Below, piece after piece: positions 9,313 to 17,167 of a stretch of DNA of 64,000 nucleotides. The notes beneath the pieces are model-generated. The model did no database searches and had not been told where the DNA came from. It saw nothing but the letters and a program-made list of their open reading frames with translations. This DNA comes from Loktanella sp. DSM 29012 (GTDB lineage Bacteria; Pseudomonadota; Alphaproteobacteria; Rhodobacterales; Rhodobacteraceae): assembly GCF_900110705.1 (NCBI RefSeq), contig NZ_FOEJ01000010.1:1-64000 (forward strand), written 5' to 3'. The first letter of the stretch is position 1; each line of letters starts with the position of its first letter. A program made the position numbers and the translations under genes.

Positions 9313-9340
9313 GGGGGGCGCGCAGCAAAGCGCGCCCCCC
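9313..9340 (-). promoter_or_regulatory. Perfect GC-only hairpin between transporter and downstream genes
   Basis: Arms GGGGGGCGCGC (9313-9323) and GCGCGCCCCCC (9330-9340) pair over 11 base pairs around a six-base loop. On the transcribed minus strand the hairpin is followed by GACAATTC rather than a T-run, so it is more likely an mRNA-stabilising or attenuating element than an intrinsic terminator. Confidence 0.6.
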
Positions 9341-9347
9341 AAAAGGC

Positions 9348-10907
9348 TTATGCAGCCGCCGTTTTCGGGGCCTTGCCCAGCATAACCGTGATGCGCAGCG
9401 CGTCCCAAAGCGATGGCAGCAGGATCAGAGACACCGGCACCGCCGTGACCACGATAAAGCTTTGCAGCTTGCCGATGCCGCCCGATCCCGAGGAAATCAG
9501 GATCAGCGCCATCACGCCCATCGCCAGCCCCCAGAACGCGCGCATGGCGCTGGACGGCTCACCCGTCGTCATTGTGGCCGAGATCACATAGCTCATCGAG
9601 TCGCTGGTGGTCGCGACAAAGCACATTGTCAGCACCAGAAACAGGACCGACAGGATGATGCCCATGGGCATGGCCTGCGTAATTGCCAGCAGGCCCGCAG
9701 GCAGATTGAACCCCTCGAACGGGCCCGAGATGACGCCCGGCTCGGCGATCTCGAAGAAGATGCCCGAACCACCGATGATCGTGAACCAGAAGTTCGTGAT
9801 CAGTGGTGCCATCACCGACAGTGTCAGGATGATCTGGCGGATCGACCGACCCCGGCTGATGCGTGCGATGAACACCGCCATCAGTGGCCCGTAGCCCATG
9901 AACCATCCCCAAAAGAACACGGTCCACCAGCCCAGCCAGCCCGCATCGCCGAACAGGCCCGCATCCCCGCGATAAAGCGCCATGTCAAAGAAATGCGTGG
10001 CATAGACCCGCATGCCGCCAAAGAAGCCTGCGAAAATCTGCATCGTCGGACCTGCGATCAGCATGAACGCCAGCAGCACGCCCGCAAGGACCACGTTGAT
10101 CTGCGACAGGATCTTGATGCCTTTTGCCAGCCCCGTGATGGCAGAAATTGTGTAAAGGCCGACCAGCGACAGGATCGCAATCGCCTGCGTGGTGAAGTTG
10201 TCGGGGATGCCCGTCAGCTCGTTCAGGCCATAGGACATCTGCAGCCCCAAAAAGCCGATGGGACCCACGGTGCCCGCAACCACTGCGATGATGCAGGACG
10301 CATCCGCAATCAGCCCGATGGGACCGTTGATCGCGCGGTCGCCGAACACGGGGTAAAGCAGCGTCCGTGGTGCAAGCGGCAGGCCCATGTCGTAGTGGTA
10401 GTGCATCAGCATCACCGTGGTCAGCGAACCCAGGATTGCCCAGGCCAGAAACCCCCAATGCAGAAAGCTTTGTGCAAGGGCGGCATGAGCCTGCGCAGTT
10501 ACATCGCCGCCCAGATCGCCGAAAACCGGCGGGGGCGAGATGAAATGCGCAATCGGCTCTCCGGCGGCCCAGAATACGCCTCCGCCTGCAAGCAGAGTGC
10601 ACATGATCATGGAAGCCCAGCTGAACGTCTTGAATTCGGGCACGCTCATCCCGCCCATCACGCTGCGCGACCCCGGAAGGACGCAAAGCACAAGGCCTAT
10701 CAAGAAGGTCGCCAGCAACAGCACCTGCCAATAGAGGCCGAAGTATTTTGCCGAGAACGCAAAGCTGCTGTCAACAAGTGCCGACAATCCTTCGAGATCG
10801 AAAAAGGCATAGGCGCAGAATAGCGCGATGAATCCTCCGGTAATGGCAAAAAGCGTCGTGTTGGTCGTGCCGGGCCCCCTCCCGGTGGTGTTGGTCGTAT
10901 CGCTCAT
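9348..10907 (-). CDS. BCCT-family transporter with altered TM8 aromatic box
   Basis: Betaine/choline/carnitine-type secondary transporter of 519 aa with about twelve hydrophobic segments in the inner membrane. The BCCT signature around TM8 is present as WTVFFWGWFMGYGPLMAVFIARISRGR; in classical glycine-betaine carriers this region reads WxxxWxxW(W)xSWxPF, so the serine/tryptophan part is replaced here by FMGYG. That argues for a substrate other than glycine betaine. ATG 10907 has GGGAGGA upstream. It lies 30 bases after the M19-like gene, in one transcription unit with the aldehyde dehydrogenase; the solute taken up is presumably the operon's substrate. Confidence 0.9.
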   Translation of the reverse strand: MSDTTNTTGRGPGTTNTTLFAITGGFIALFCAYAFFDLEGLSALVDSSFAFSAKYFGLYWQVLLLATFLIGLVLCVLPGSRSVMGGMSVPEFKTFSWASMIMCTLLAGGGVFWAAGEPIAHFISPPPVFGDLGGDVTAQAHAALAQSFLHWGFLAWAILGSLTTVMLMHYHYDMGLPLAPRTLLYPVFGDRAINGPIGLIADASCIIAVVAGTVGPIGFLGLQMSYGLNELTGIPDNFTTQAIAILSLVGLYTISAITGLAKGIKILSQINVVLAGVLLAFMLIAGPTMQIFAGFFGGMRVYATHFFDMALYRGDAGLFGDAGWLGWWTVFFWGWFMGYGPLMAVFIARISRGRSIRQIILTLSVMAPLITNFWFTIIGGSGIFFEIAEPGVISGPFEGFNLPAGLLAITQAMPMGIILSVLFLVLTMCFVATTSDSMSYVISATMTTGEPSSAMRAFWGLAMGVMALILISSGSGGIGKLQSFIVVTAVPVSLILLPSLWDALRITVMLGKAPKTAAA

Positions 10908-10937
10908 CTCAAGTCCTCCCCCTGGTGATGATGCGCG

Positions 10938-11948
10938 CTATTCAGCGGCGCGTTGAATGTCCTTCGTCTTCGTCTGCGTTCCAAAGCTGGCCTCGAAAAA
11001 CCGGTGCCAGTTGTCGCCCATCACCCCGTCGGTGGTGGCCTCGTCCAGCCCCGCGGCGCGCAGCCCTGCGCGGATGCCTGCCAGATCGCGGTTGTCGTGG
11101 AACCAGTCAGGCATGGGCGGGAAACCTGCATTGTCCGCACTGCCCTCGCCGTAATCGATGGTCTTGGTCCAGCGACCCACGCGCATCCATTCCACGATGC
11201 TGTCGGGCTGGTCCTGACACAGGTCCGTGCCGATCCCGACGTTCTGCGGCCCGACCAGATCAACGGCCAGCGCGACCATATCGCACCAGGATTGCAAGCT
11301 GCATTTACTGCCGTCCTTCAGATGGTGCGGATACGCAGACAGCCCCAGAAACCCGCCGCTCACGCCCAATGCGCGCAGCAGCTCGTCGGATTTGTTGCGC
11401 AGCGCTTTGTGCCAGCTCGCCGGATTGGCGTGGCTGATGGTAATGGGGCGGGTCGCATACTCGATCGCCTCAAATGTGGACCGTTCGCCAGAATGGCTCA
11501 TGTCCACTACCAGGCCTACGCGGTTCATTTCCGCCACGACCTGACGGCCCATGCGGGTGAGGCCCGTGTCCTCGTCTTCGTAACAGCCCGACGCCAGCAA
11601 GGACTGGTTATTGTAGGTCAGCTGCATGAACCGCAGGCCCAGCGTGTGCAGCACCTCAACCAGCCCGATGTCGTCCTCAATGCAAGACGGGTTCTGCGAA
11701 CCGAAAAAAATCGCCGTGCGGCCTGTTTCGCGGGCGATGCGGACATCATCGGCGGTGCGGCCCTGAAAGATCAGATCAGGATACTGCTCGAACCAGCGGT
11801 TCCACCTTTCGATCATCAGAACCGTTTCGCGGAATGTCTCGTGGTAAGTGATGGTGACATGGACCGCGTCCACGCCCCCCTCGCGCATCTGGCGAAAGAT
11901 CTTTTCGGACCAGTTCGCATATTGCAGCCCGTCGATCAGATATGTCAT
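10938..11948 (-). CDS. M19 (renal/membrane dipeptidase)-like protein lacking part of the metal site
   Basis: 336-aa amidohydrolase-superfamily TIM barrel related to membrane dipeptidase. Ordinary members bind two zinc ions through an N-terminal DGHND (His, Asp), a bridging Glu and two later His. Here the N-terminus reads DGLQYANW, so the His and Asp are absent, and the Glu region reads FFGSQNPSC, where Gln seems to replace Glu. The DMSHSGE and ISHANPAS histidines and the GIGTDL Asp are kept. It may bind one metal or act on a different bond. Start ATG 11948 overlaps the aldehyde dehydrogenase stop by four bases. The C-terminus (ATTDGVMGDNWHRFF) matches the family's GxNxLRV end, so it is full length. 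Confidence 0.85.
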   Translation of the reverse strand: MTYLIDGLQYANWSEKIFRQMREGGVDAVHVTITYHETFRETVLMIERWNRWFEQYPDLIFQGRTADDVRIARETGRTAIFFGSQNPSCIEDDIGLVEVLHTLGLRFMQLTYNNQSLLASGCYEDEDTGLTRMGRQVVAEMNRVGLVVDMSHSGERSTFEAIEYATRPITISHANPASWHKALRNKSDELLRALGVSGGFLGLSAYPHHLKDGSKCSLQSWCDMVALAVDLVGPQNVGIGTDLCQDQPDSIVEWMRVGRWTKTIDYGEGSADNAGFPPMPDWFHDNRDLAGIRAGLRAAGLDEATTDGVMGDNWHRFFEASFGTQTKTKDIQRAAE

Positions 11949-13396
11949 GACGGCTCACCTGCCGAGACATAAGCGGTCTTGACGGCCGTGTAGAACTCGG
12001 CTGCATAGGACCCCTGCTCGCGCGGACCAAAGCTGGAGGCACCGCGCCCGCCGAAGGGAACGTGGTAATCGGTGCCCGCCGTGGGCAGGTTCACCATCAC
12101 GCAGCCCGCGCGCATATTGGCGCGAAAGTGGCTGGCACGCGCCAGCGAGGTCGTCATGATGCCAGCGGTCAGACCGAATTGTGTGTCATTGGCGACCGAC
12201 AACGCCTCTTCATAACTCCCGATTTTCTGAACGGCGGTGATCGGCGCGAACATTTCCTCGCGGTTGATCTGCATGTTGTTGGCTGTGCCTGCAAACACGG
12301 CGGGCGCCATATAATAGCCTGTCGTTGCCATCTCCAGACGATCGCCACCGCAAAGCAGTTCAGCACCTTCGGCTTTGCCGATAGCGATATATTCAAGGTT
12401 GCCGTTCAGCTGGCTTTCGCTGACGACCGGGCCCAGTTGTGTGCCCTCCTCCAACGCGTGACCGACTTTCATCGCCTTTGCTGCCGCGACCAGTTTTTCA
12501 ACGAATTGGTCATGCACAGCAGAATGCACAATCAGTCGGCTGGCGGCGGTGCATTTCTGCCCCGTGCCACCAAAGGCAGACCCTGCGGCGTGCATCACCG
12601 CCAGATCAAGATCGGCGTCATCCATGACGATCAACGGGTTCTTCGAGCCCATCTCCATCTGCACTTTGGTCATGTTCTGCACTGCCGCAGCCGCGATCCC
12701 CCGGCCTACGGGCACGGAGCCGGTGAAACTGATCGCATCCACATGGGCGCTCTCGACAAGACGCTGGCCCACGTCACGGCCCGGCCCTGCCACCAGGTTG
12801 AACAACCCCTTGGGGATGTCCTGACGCGCGATAATTTCGGTCAGCGCGATGGCGCTGGCAGGGGTGACATTGGCCGGTTTCCACACGACCGCATTTCCAA
12901 ATGCCAGCGCTGGCGCGATCTTCCACGCAGGCGTTGCAACCGGAAAATTCCACGGACTGATGATCGCGACCACGCCCACAGGCTCGCGGCGCACATCGAT
13001 TTCGATGCCGGGCCGCACGCTCTCGGCCAGATCGCCGTGCTGGCGCAGGGCCTCTGCCGCGAAATAAGTAAAAAACTGCCCCGCGCGGTAGACCTCGCCC
13101 TTGCCCTCGGCCAGCGGCTTGCCTTCTTCACGCGACAACATCCGCCCAATCTCTTCGGCGCGGGCCATCAACTCGGTGCCGATCGCCATCAGGACATCAT
13201 GGCGTTTCTGAATACCTGCTGCCCACCACGCAGGTTGCGCCACGCGCGCGGCTTCCAACGCCTGATCGAGCTGACCGGCATCCGCCTGCGCATACATCCC
13301 GATCAAATCTGACGTGTCGGACGGATTGCGGTTCTCGATTTGCGATGCCCCCTCCGTCCAGGTGCCGTCGATGTAAAGCTGGGTGCGCTCGGTCAT
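11945..13396 (-). CDS. NAD(P)-dependent aldehyde dehydrogenase (2-oxoglutarate semialdehyde dehydrogenase-like)
   Basis: 483-aa soluble aldehyde dehydrogenase. It has the PWNFPVATPAWKIAPAL cofactor region, FTGSVPVGRG, catalytic Glu in MEMGSKNP and the nucleophile in GTGQKCTAASR, plus the EEMFAPITAV and C-terminal PFGGRGASSFGPREQG segments. The closest recalled subgroup is the alpha-ketoglutaric semialdehyde dehydrogenases of sugar-acid and hydroxyproline pathways, but subgroup substrate calls are unsafe. It is the first gene of the minus-strand operon, 90 bases from the divergent LysR gene, with AGGAG before ATG 13396. It probably oxidises a semialdehyde made by the other operon enzymes. Confidence 0.9.
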   Translation of the reverse strand: MTERTQLYIDGTWTEGASQIENRNPSDTSDLIGMYAQADAGQLDQALEAARVAQPAWWAAGIQKRHDVLMAIGTELMARAEEIGRMLSREEGKPLAEGKGEVYRAGQFFTYFAAEALRQHGDLAESVRPGIEIDVRREPVGVVAIISPWNFPVATPAWKIAPALAFGNAVVWKPANVTPASAIALTEIIARQDIPKGLFNLVAGPGRDVGQRLVESAHVDAISFTGSVPVGRGIAAAAVQNMTKVQMEMGSKNPLIVMDDADLDLAVMHAAGSAFGGTGQKCTAASRLIVHSAVHDQFVEKLVAAAKAMKVGHALEEGTQLGPVVSESQLNGNLEYIAIGKAEGAELLCGGDRLEMATTGYYMAPAVFAGTANNMQINREEMFAPITAVQKIGSYEEALSVANDTQFGLTAGIMTTSLARASHFRANMRAGCVMVNLPTAGTDYHVPFGGRGASSFGPREQGSYAAEFYTAVKTAYVSAGEPS

Positions 13397-13486
13397 GGGA
13401 ATCTCCTGATTGCTCGCCCATGGCCTAGACCTTCTGATAGCCTTAAGTCATTCTAAAAATATTGAACGAAGCTACAGGAAATCTGA

Positions 13487-14368
13487 ATGTCGATCAAACT
13501 GGAGATGCTGCGCGTGTTCCGAACGGTTGCCGAAACCGGAACTTTGGCCGCCGCCGCACGCGCGTTAAACCGCACCCCCTCGGCCATCTCGATGACGCTT
13601 GCGCAACTGGAAAGCGACATCGGCGCGCCCCTGTTCGAAACTGACCGCAAAAGCCGCCTGACCCCGCTGGGCCGATTGGTGCTGGAAGAAAGCAGCCGCG
13701 CCACAGAGACCTTCGACAAAAGCACGTTGGCCATTCGGCGTCACGCCCTCTCGTCTGCGGGCATCGTTCGTGTTGCTGCCGTGCCTTCGGCCACTGTTTC
13801 GCTCATCCCGGATGTGATCGCGCTTTTTCGCAAAACACACGCCAAGGTGCGCATCGAAATTAGCGACGTTGACACCGGTGCAGTGCGCCGCCGCGTGCAA
13901 CGGGACGAAGCGGATATCGGCATCATCTCTGCCCGCAAAGGCGAGGTATCACATGGCGAGGTGATCGCGTGCGATGATCTTGGCATCGTTTGCAAAGAGG
14001 GAGGCGCGGTTCACCAGGCGCATCTGGCGCAGGGTGGCGCATCGGATTGGGACGTGCTGTTGCGGGAACCTTTGATTGCAAATCCACTATGCCGACTTGT
14101 CGGAGAACCGATGATCGATGCGGCAATGACCGCAAGCACACTGGAGGCCCGCAACACGACCGCGATCCTGTCGTTCGTGCGCCGTGGTTTTGGGGTCAGC
14201 ATCCTGCCCTATGAGGCGGTCCAAAGCCAACCTGAAGGCGTGGAATTTTTCGTTCCCGCAAAAGCCACCGTCGTTCAACGCGAATTGCGCAAGATAAGAC
14301 AGGAGAATGAAACCTTGCGAGGGTTCGTCCAGGCGTTCTGGATACTCCTTGACGTTCGGAATGGATGA
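13487..14368 (+). CDS. LysR-family transcriptional regulator of the divergent catabolic operon
   Basis: 293-aa LysR regulator. The N-terminal winged helix-turn-helix is clear (MLRVFRTVAETGTLAAAARALNRTPSAISMTLAQLESDIGAPLFET, residues about 6-52), followed by the linker helix and a two-subdomain effector domain starting about residue 90. It is divergent from the aldehyde dehydrogenase gene with a 90-base shared region (13397-13486), the classic arrangement for a LysR protein controlling its neighbour. Co-inducer is presumably the operon substrate or an intermediate (inference). Confidence 0.9.
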   Translation: MSIKLEMLRVFRTVAETGTLAAAARALNRTPSAISMTLAQLESDIGAPLFETDRKSRLTPLGRLVLEESSRATETFDKSTLAIRRHALSSAGIVRVAAVPSATVSLIPDVIALFRKTHAKVRIEISDVDTGAVRRRVQRDEADIGIISARKGEVSHGEVIACDDLGIVCKEGGAVHQAHLAQGGASDWDVLLREPLIANPLCRLVGEPMIDAAMTASTLEARNTTAILSFVRRGFGVSILPYEAVQSQPEGVEFFVPAKATVVQRELRKIRQENETLRGFVQAFWILLDVRNG

Positions 14369-14556
14369 CCCACTAAAGTCACACACGGCTTTCCGCGGCA
14401 GGCCGCCTGTCCTGATCCACTGACCAAGAACCAGGGATATTCAACACAATCAGCAGATGCGAAAAGCAGCTTGATTTACGCCAGAAACTGTCCACCTCAT
14501 GGGAAGCAGCTTAGCTTCTAATCCGGAAATGCTTGGCTTTCTTGCGGTCGAACCAC

Positions 14557-15135
14557 TCAAAGCAAGTCAATATCCTGCCTGCCGATCGCAGCCAGTTTCG
14601 GAAGACCGGCTCTTGTCAGGTCAAGCAGGAATTCACTCACGCCCATCGGTGGGTTCCGGTATCGCCTGCGCACTTTTCCAAGCGCACGGGCAGCCACTGA
14701 CGGGAATAGTTCATAAGTCGTCGCAAGCATATCGTCGGCGCCAAGCACTTCGATATCGTATTCTTCAAGCAGAGCTTGCGGAAAGTCGCGCTTGTTTTCT
14801 GTGACGATGACTTGAGCAGAACAGCGGATCGCAGCGGCCAAAACATGACGGTCATTTTCGTCAGGCATTTTGAGGCCGTCAATAAGCGGCATGTGACCGG
14901 TCACAAAGCATTCATCAAAGGCCCGACGGATGGCATCGACTTGCGAATCGATACTGTCCCTGAGGTCAGGCTTCAACGCGATTACATTCCGGGTCCACTC
15001 ATCCATGATTTCCTCTGTAAACCTGGCGCGGAACAGACCCTCATGCGCAAAAGTCAAAAGAACATCCCGGACGCGAAATGGGAAAAGCACGTTCGCGTCC
15101 AAGATCACGACAAATGGATTGGCTACAATACTCAA
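14557..15135 (-). CDS. PIN-domain toxin (VapC-like ribonuclease)
   Basis: 192-aa PIN-domain protein, predicted Mg-dependent ribonuclease. Acidic site residues are visible: Asp in VVILDANVLFPF (residue about 13), the EEIMDEW Glu/Asp, and DENDRHVLAAA with VIVTENKRDF near the middle. It is longer than typical VapC (130-140 aa) because of a C-terminal helical extension after the PIN core (AARALGKVRRRYRN...). Its start overlaps the stop of the helix-turn-helix gene by four bases, the usual antitoxin-first order. The role is inferred as plasmid maintenance given the replicase 800 bases away. Confidence 0.85.
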   Translation of the reverse strand: MSIVANPFVVILDANVLFPFRVRDVLLTFAHEGLFRARFTEEIMDEWTRNVIALKPDLRDSIDSQVDAIRRAFDECFVTGHMPLIDGLKMPDENDRHVLAAAIRCSAQVIVTENKRDFPQALLEEYDIEVLGADDMLATTYELFPSVAARALGKVRRRYRNPPMGVSEFLLDLTRAGLPKLAAIGRQDIDLL

Positions 15136-15596
15136 GCCGCGTCGAACGCCTGTCCCAGACGCGCCAGTTCATCCAGAGCATTTTCCCGATCCTGCCGCTT
15201 CCGATCTCGATAAGCGACAAGCGCCTCAAGGGGAACGCGACGGTGTTTGCCGACTTCCTCGAATTCGATCTCGCCCGATTTCAAAAGTTTGGTGAGATGA
15301 GGACGCGAGACATTTAACATGTCAGCCGCTTCCTGTGTCGTTAGCATCGTTCCAACCGGAACCAGCGTGACCATATTTCCTGACGCCACATGGCCCAGAA
15401 GGTCGACGATCAGGTGACCGACGGCGGGCGCGATATGCACGAAATCTCCATCTTGACCAGAGACCTTCAGATTTCCATCGGCATCCATCGCCACCGCGAT
15501 TGCCGTGGCCGCATGGGCGGCACTGTTGATTTCTTCGGGGGTCGGAAGGCGCTTTTCGAGTCCTTTTTCGACTTCAGTCTGCGTATTCTCGTTCAT
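15132..15596 (-). CDS. Helix-turn-helix antitoxin (excisionase-type DNA-binding domain) partner of PIN toxin
   Basis: 154-aa protein. Residues about 80-130 form an excisionase/MerR-like winged helix (MLTTQEAADMLNVSRPHLTKLL..GEIEFEEVGKHRRVPLEALVAY). The N-terminal part is acidic and alanine-rich, and the C-terminal helix (RKRQDRENALDELARLGQAFDAA) is probably the toxin-binding tail. It precedes and overlaps the PIN gene (ATGA-type overlap), so it is likely the autorepressing antitoxin. GGGAG lies before ATG 15596. The upstream region carries tandem nine-base repeats that could be its operator. Confidence 0.8.
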   Translation of the reverse strand: MNENTQTEVEKGLEKRLPTPEEINSAAHAATAIAVAMDADGNLKVSGQDGDFVHIAPAVGHLIVDLLGHVASGNMVTLVPVGTMLTTQEAADMLNVSRPHLTKLLKSGEIEFEEVGKHRRVPLEALVAYRDRKRQDRENALDELARLGQAFDAA

Positions 15597-15651
15597 TCCG
15601 TATCTCCCTCTTTGTTCAAAGATATGCGGTCAGAACGCAAAGCTTTCAATA

Positions 15652-15678
15652 GAAATATGTGAAATATGTGAAATAAGC
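15652..15678. repeat. Three nine-base tandem repeats upstream of the toxin-antitoxin genes
   Basis: GAAATATGT occurs twice in tandem, followed by a variant GAAATAAGC, in the AT-rich gap 15597-15961. Placed 56 bases upstream of the antitoxin start, they are candidate operator sites. The rest of that 365-base gap shows no convincing gene. Confidence 0.5.
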
Positions 15679-15961
15679 GTAACGGGACTAACGACAGTAG
15701 ATCTTAATTATTTGGGTTCAATAGTGACCGATGTGTCGTCTGCTTCTTGGACCTATCTGACAAGATGTCCCCCCACCCTTGCATCCTGGCAGCGAGCTTT
15801 TTTCTATTCACCAACTGTTGCGTCTGTCCCGATCCCGTCACGAAACCGCGTTGAACGACGGTAAGGCACTTTCGGAAGTTCCGCCTCAATCATGATCCGC
15901 TTGAGGAGCTGCCACAGGCTGATCGGCAAAACCTGCACATCAGCATCAACGGATCACCAAA

Positions 15962-16651
15962 TTATGCAGGTGAGCTATCTATCGTAATCTGCACGATCGC
16001 CGCATCACTCTGGCGGACCGCCGCGTATAGCCGCGGCATGTAATGCTCACGCACGTAATCCGCGATGAACCGTGTCGGTGCTGTCAGGGTCAGACCCCCT
16101 GCCCCGTCGTCGGTCCCGATCAGACTCGCAAACCACGCGCGATACAGCGCGCCGTCTTGGGCCATCAACAACGCCTGCGCTCCCGCCCAGACACCCGTTT
16201 CGGCGGCACGTGCCGGATGCAGCGGAACGATCTTGTTATCGGGCAGGGGCGCCACCGGGGCCGGCGCACCGGTCATCCGCTCTTCAAAGTCGGGTCCGAC
16301 TTGCGGCCACAACGGCATGGAATCGCGGATGATCCGGTCCAGGTCGATCGCATGGGTCGCGACCCGTCCGCGTGCCGCAGGTTGTGTGACCCTGATCCAG
16401 CCGCGCGTGCGCATCTGCGCCAGTTCCCGTTTCGCCGTCCGTTCGGTAACGCCCCACAGCCGCGCGATTTCGCGCTGGCCCGTCGAAAACCGCCCCATCC
16501 GCCAGTTGTATCGCGCGGTGATCAGCAAGGACAGCCGCAGCGCCAACCGCCCCTCGACCGGATCGCCCTGTGCTGCCATGACCAGCAACGCGGTCAGTAT
16601 GTCGTATTTGACGGCCCCTGCCCCGGGTCCAGCCGCATGTTTCGTTTGCAT
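15962..16651 (-). CDS. DnaA-like plasmid replication initiator
   Basis: 229-aa replicase of the 'DnaA-like' class known from Roseobacter plasmids; it starts replication of the element. Residues about 25-115 look like a winged-helix region (REIARLWGVTERTAKRELAQMRTRGWIRV). The C-terminal ~80 residues match the DnaA N-terminal (domain I) pattern: WFASLI..DDGAGGLTLTAPTRFIADYVREHYMPRL. There is no AAA+ ATPase, so it is not chromosomal DnaA. I prefer ATG 16651 (CAGGAG upstream); an in-frame ATG at 16723 would add 24 residues. It is divergent from parAB, with a presumed origin between them. This gene is the main evidence that the window is extrachromosomal. Confidence 0.8.
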   Translation of the reverse strand: MQTKHAAGPGAGAVKYDILTALLVMAAQGDPVEGRLALRLSLLITARYNWRMGRFSTGQREIARLWGVTERTAKRELAQMRTRGWIRVTQPAARGRVATHAIDLDRIIRDSMPLWPQVGPDFEERMTGAPAPVAPLPDNKIVPLHPARAAETGVWAGAQALLMAQDGALYRAWFASLIGTDDGAGGLTLTAPTRFIADYVREHYMPRLYAAVRQSDAAIVQITIDSSPA

Positions 16652-17167
16652 GGTCCCGCTCCTGCCGCATGCTGTGCCTCTTATCGAATCGTCTTTTGCG
16701 TTCTCCTTGGGTGTCACCGGCAACCTGACCGGATGTCGCCTTCTGGACTATGCAGCGACCGTGCGGTCATCACTTCAAACGCTTTTGCGATACTTTTCAT
16801 GATTAGCGTTGAAACCCGCCCGTCTGTCAAGGATTCGCGGTTTCAGTGGCATCCCAAAAAATCCATAGATCAATTTCAGGTATAATATTGGTATTGGGGG
16901 ACGCTCAGAATGTCCCGTCAAATCGCCCCCATGTCCCCTCAATCGGCGGTATCCCGCATCCGGTGTCCCCCCAAGATACGGTAGCGACACCGTCCCGATG
17001 GCCCCGCGCCTGCCAGCCCGGCGAATCGGTCTGCCCTGCGGCTTTCATTTATCGCAGGGCCAGACCCTTATCCGCGGATAAGGATATGGAGAAGACAAAC
17101 ACATCTCGACATTTTGTGCAAATCCGTCATAAATCGGCGAAGTAACAGAATTAACGTCCGAGGCATC
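16652..17167. other. Intergenic region between replicase and parA: probable origin of replication
   Basis: 516 gene-free bases between divergent replicase and parA. It contains an AT-rich stretch (about 16855-16895) with a TATAAT-like box, two imperfect 21-base tandem repeats beginning ATGTCCC (16910-16930 and 16931-16950) plus looser GTGTCCC copies that may be iterons, an inverted repeat CCCTGCG/CGCAGGG (17034-17059), and the first parS-type palindrome at 17066. Assignment as origin is by position and composition only. Confidence 0.5.
17066..17083. promoter_or_regulatory. parS-type palindrome 1 (upstream of parA)
   Basis: Perfect 18-base palindrome CCTTATCCGCGGATAAGG, 85 bases before parA. 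Identical to copy 4. Likely ParB binding site and possibly an operator for parAB. Confidence 0.75.

Noticed and set aside
9297-10823. Long open frame (508 codons) on the plus strand opposite the BCCT gene
   Set aside because: It is the antisense shadow of a clear BCCT gene; its translation is rich in Arg, His and Gln with no motif, as expected from GC-rich third positions.
15652-15678. Short tandem repeats as a possible CRISPR array
   Set aside because: The units are nine bases, directly adjacent, with no spacers and no cas genes.
15850-15965. Protein-like translation just before the replicase stop as a gene remnant
   Set aside because: No start, no family match, and it runs into the replicase in antisense.
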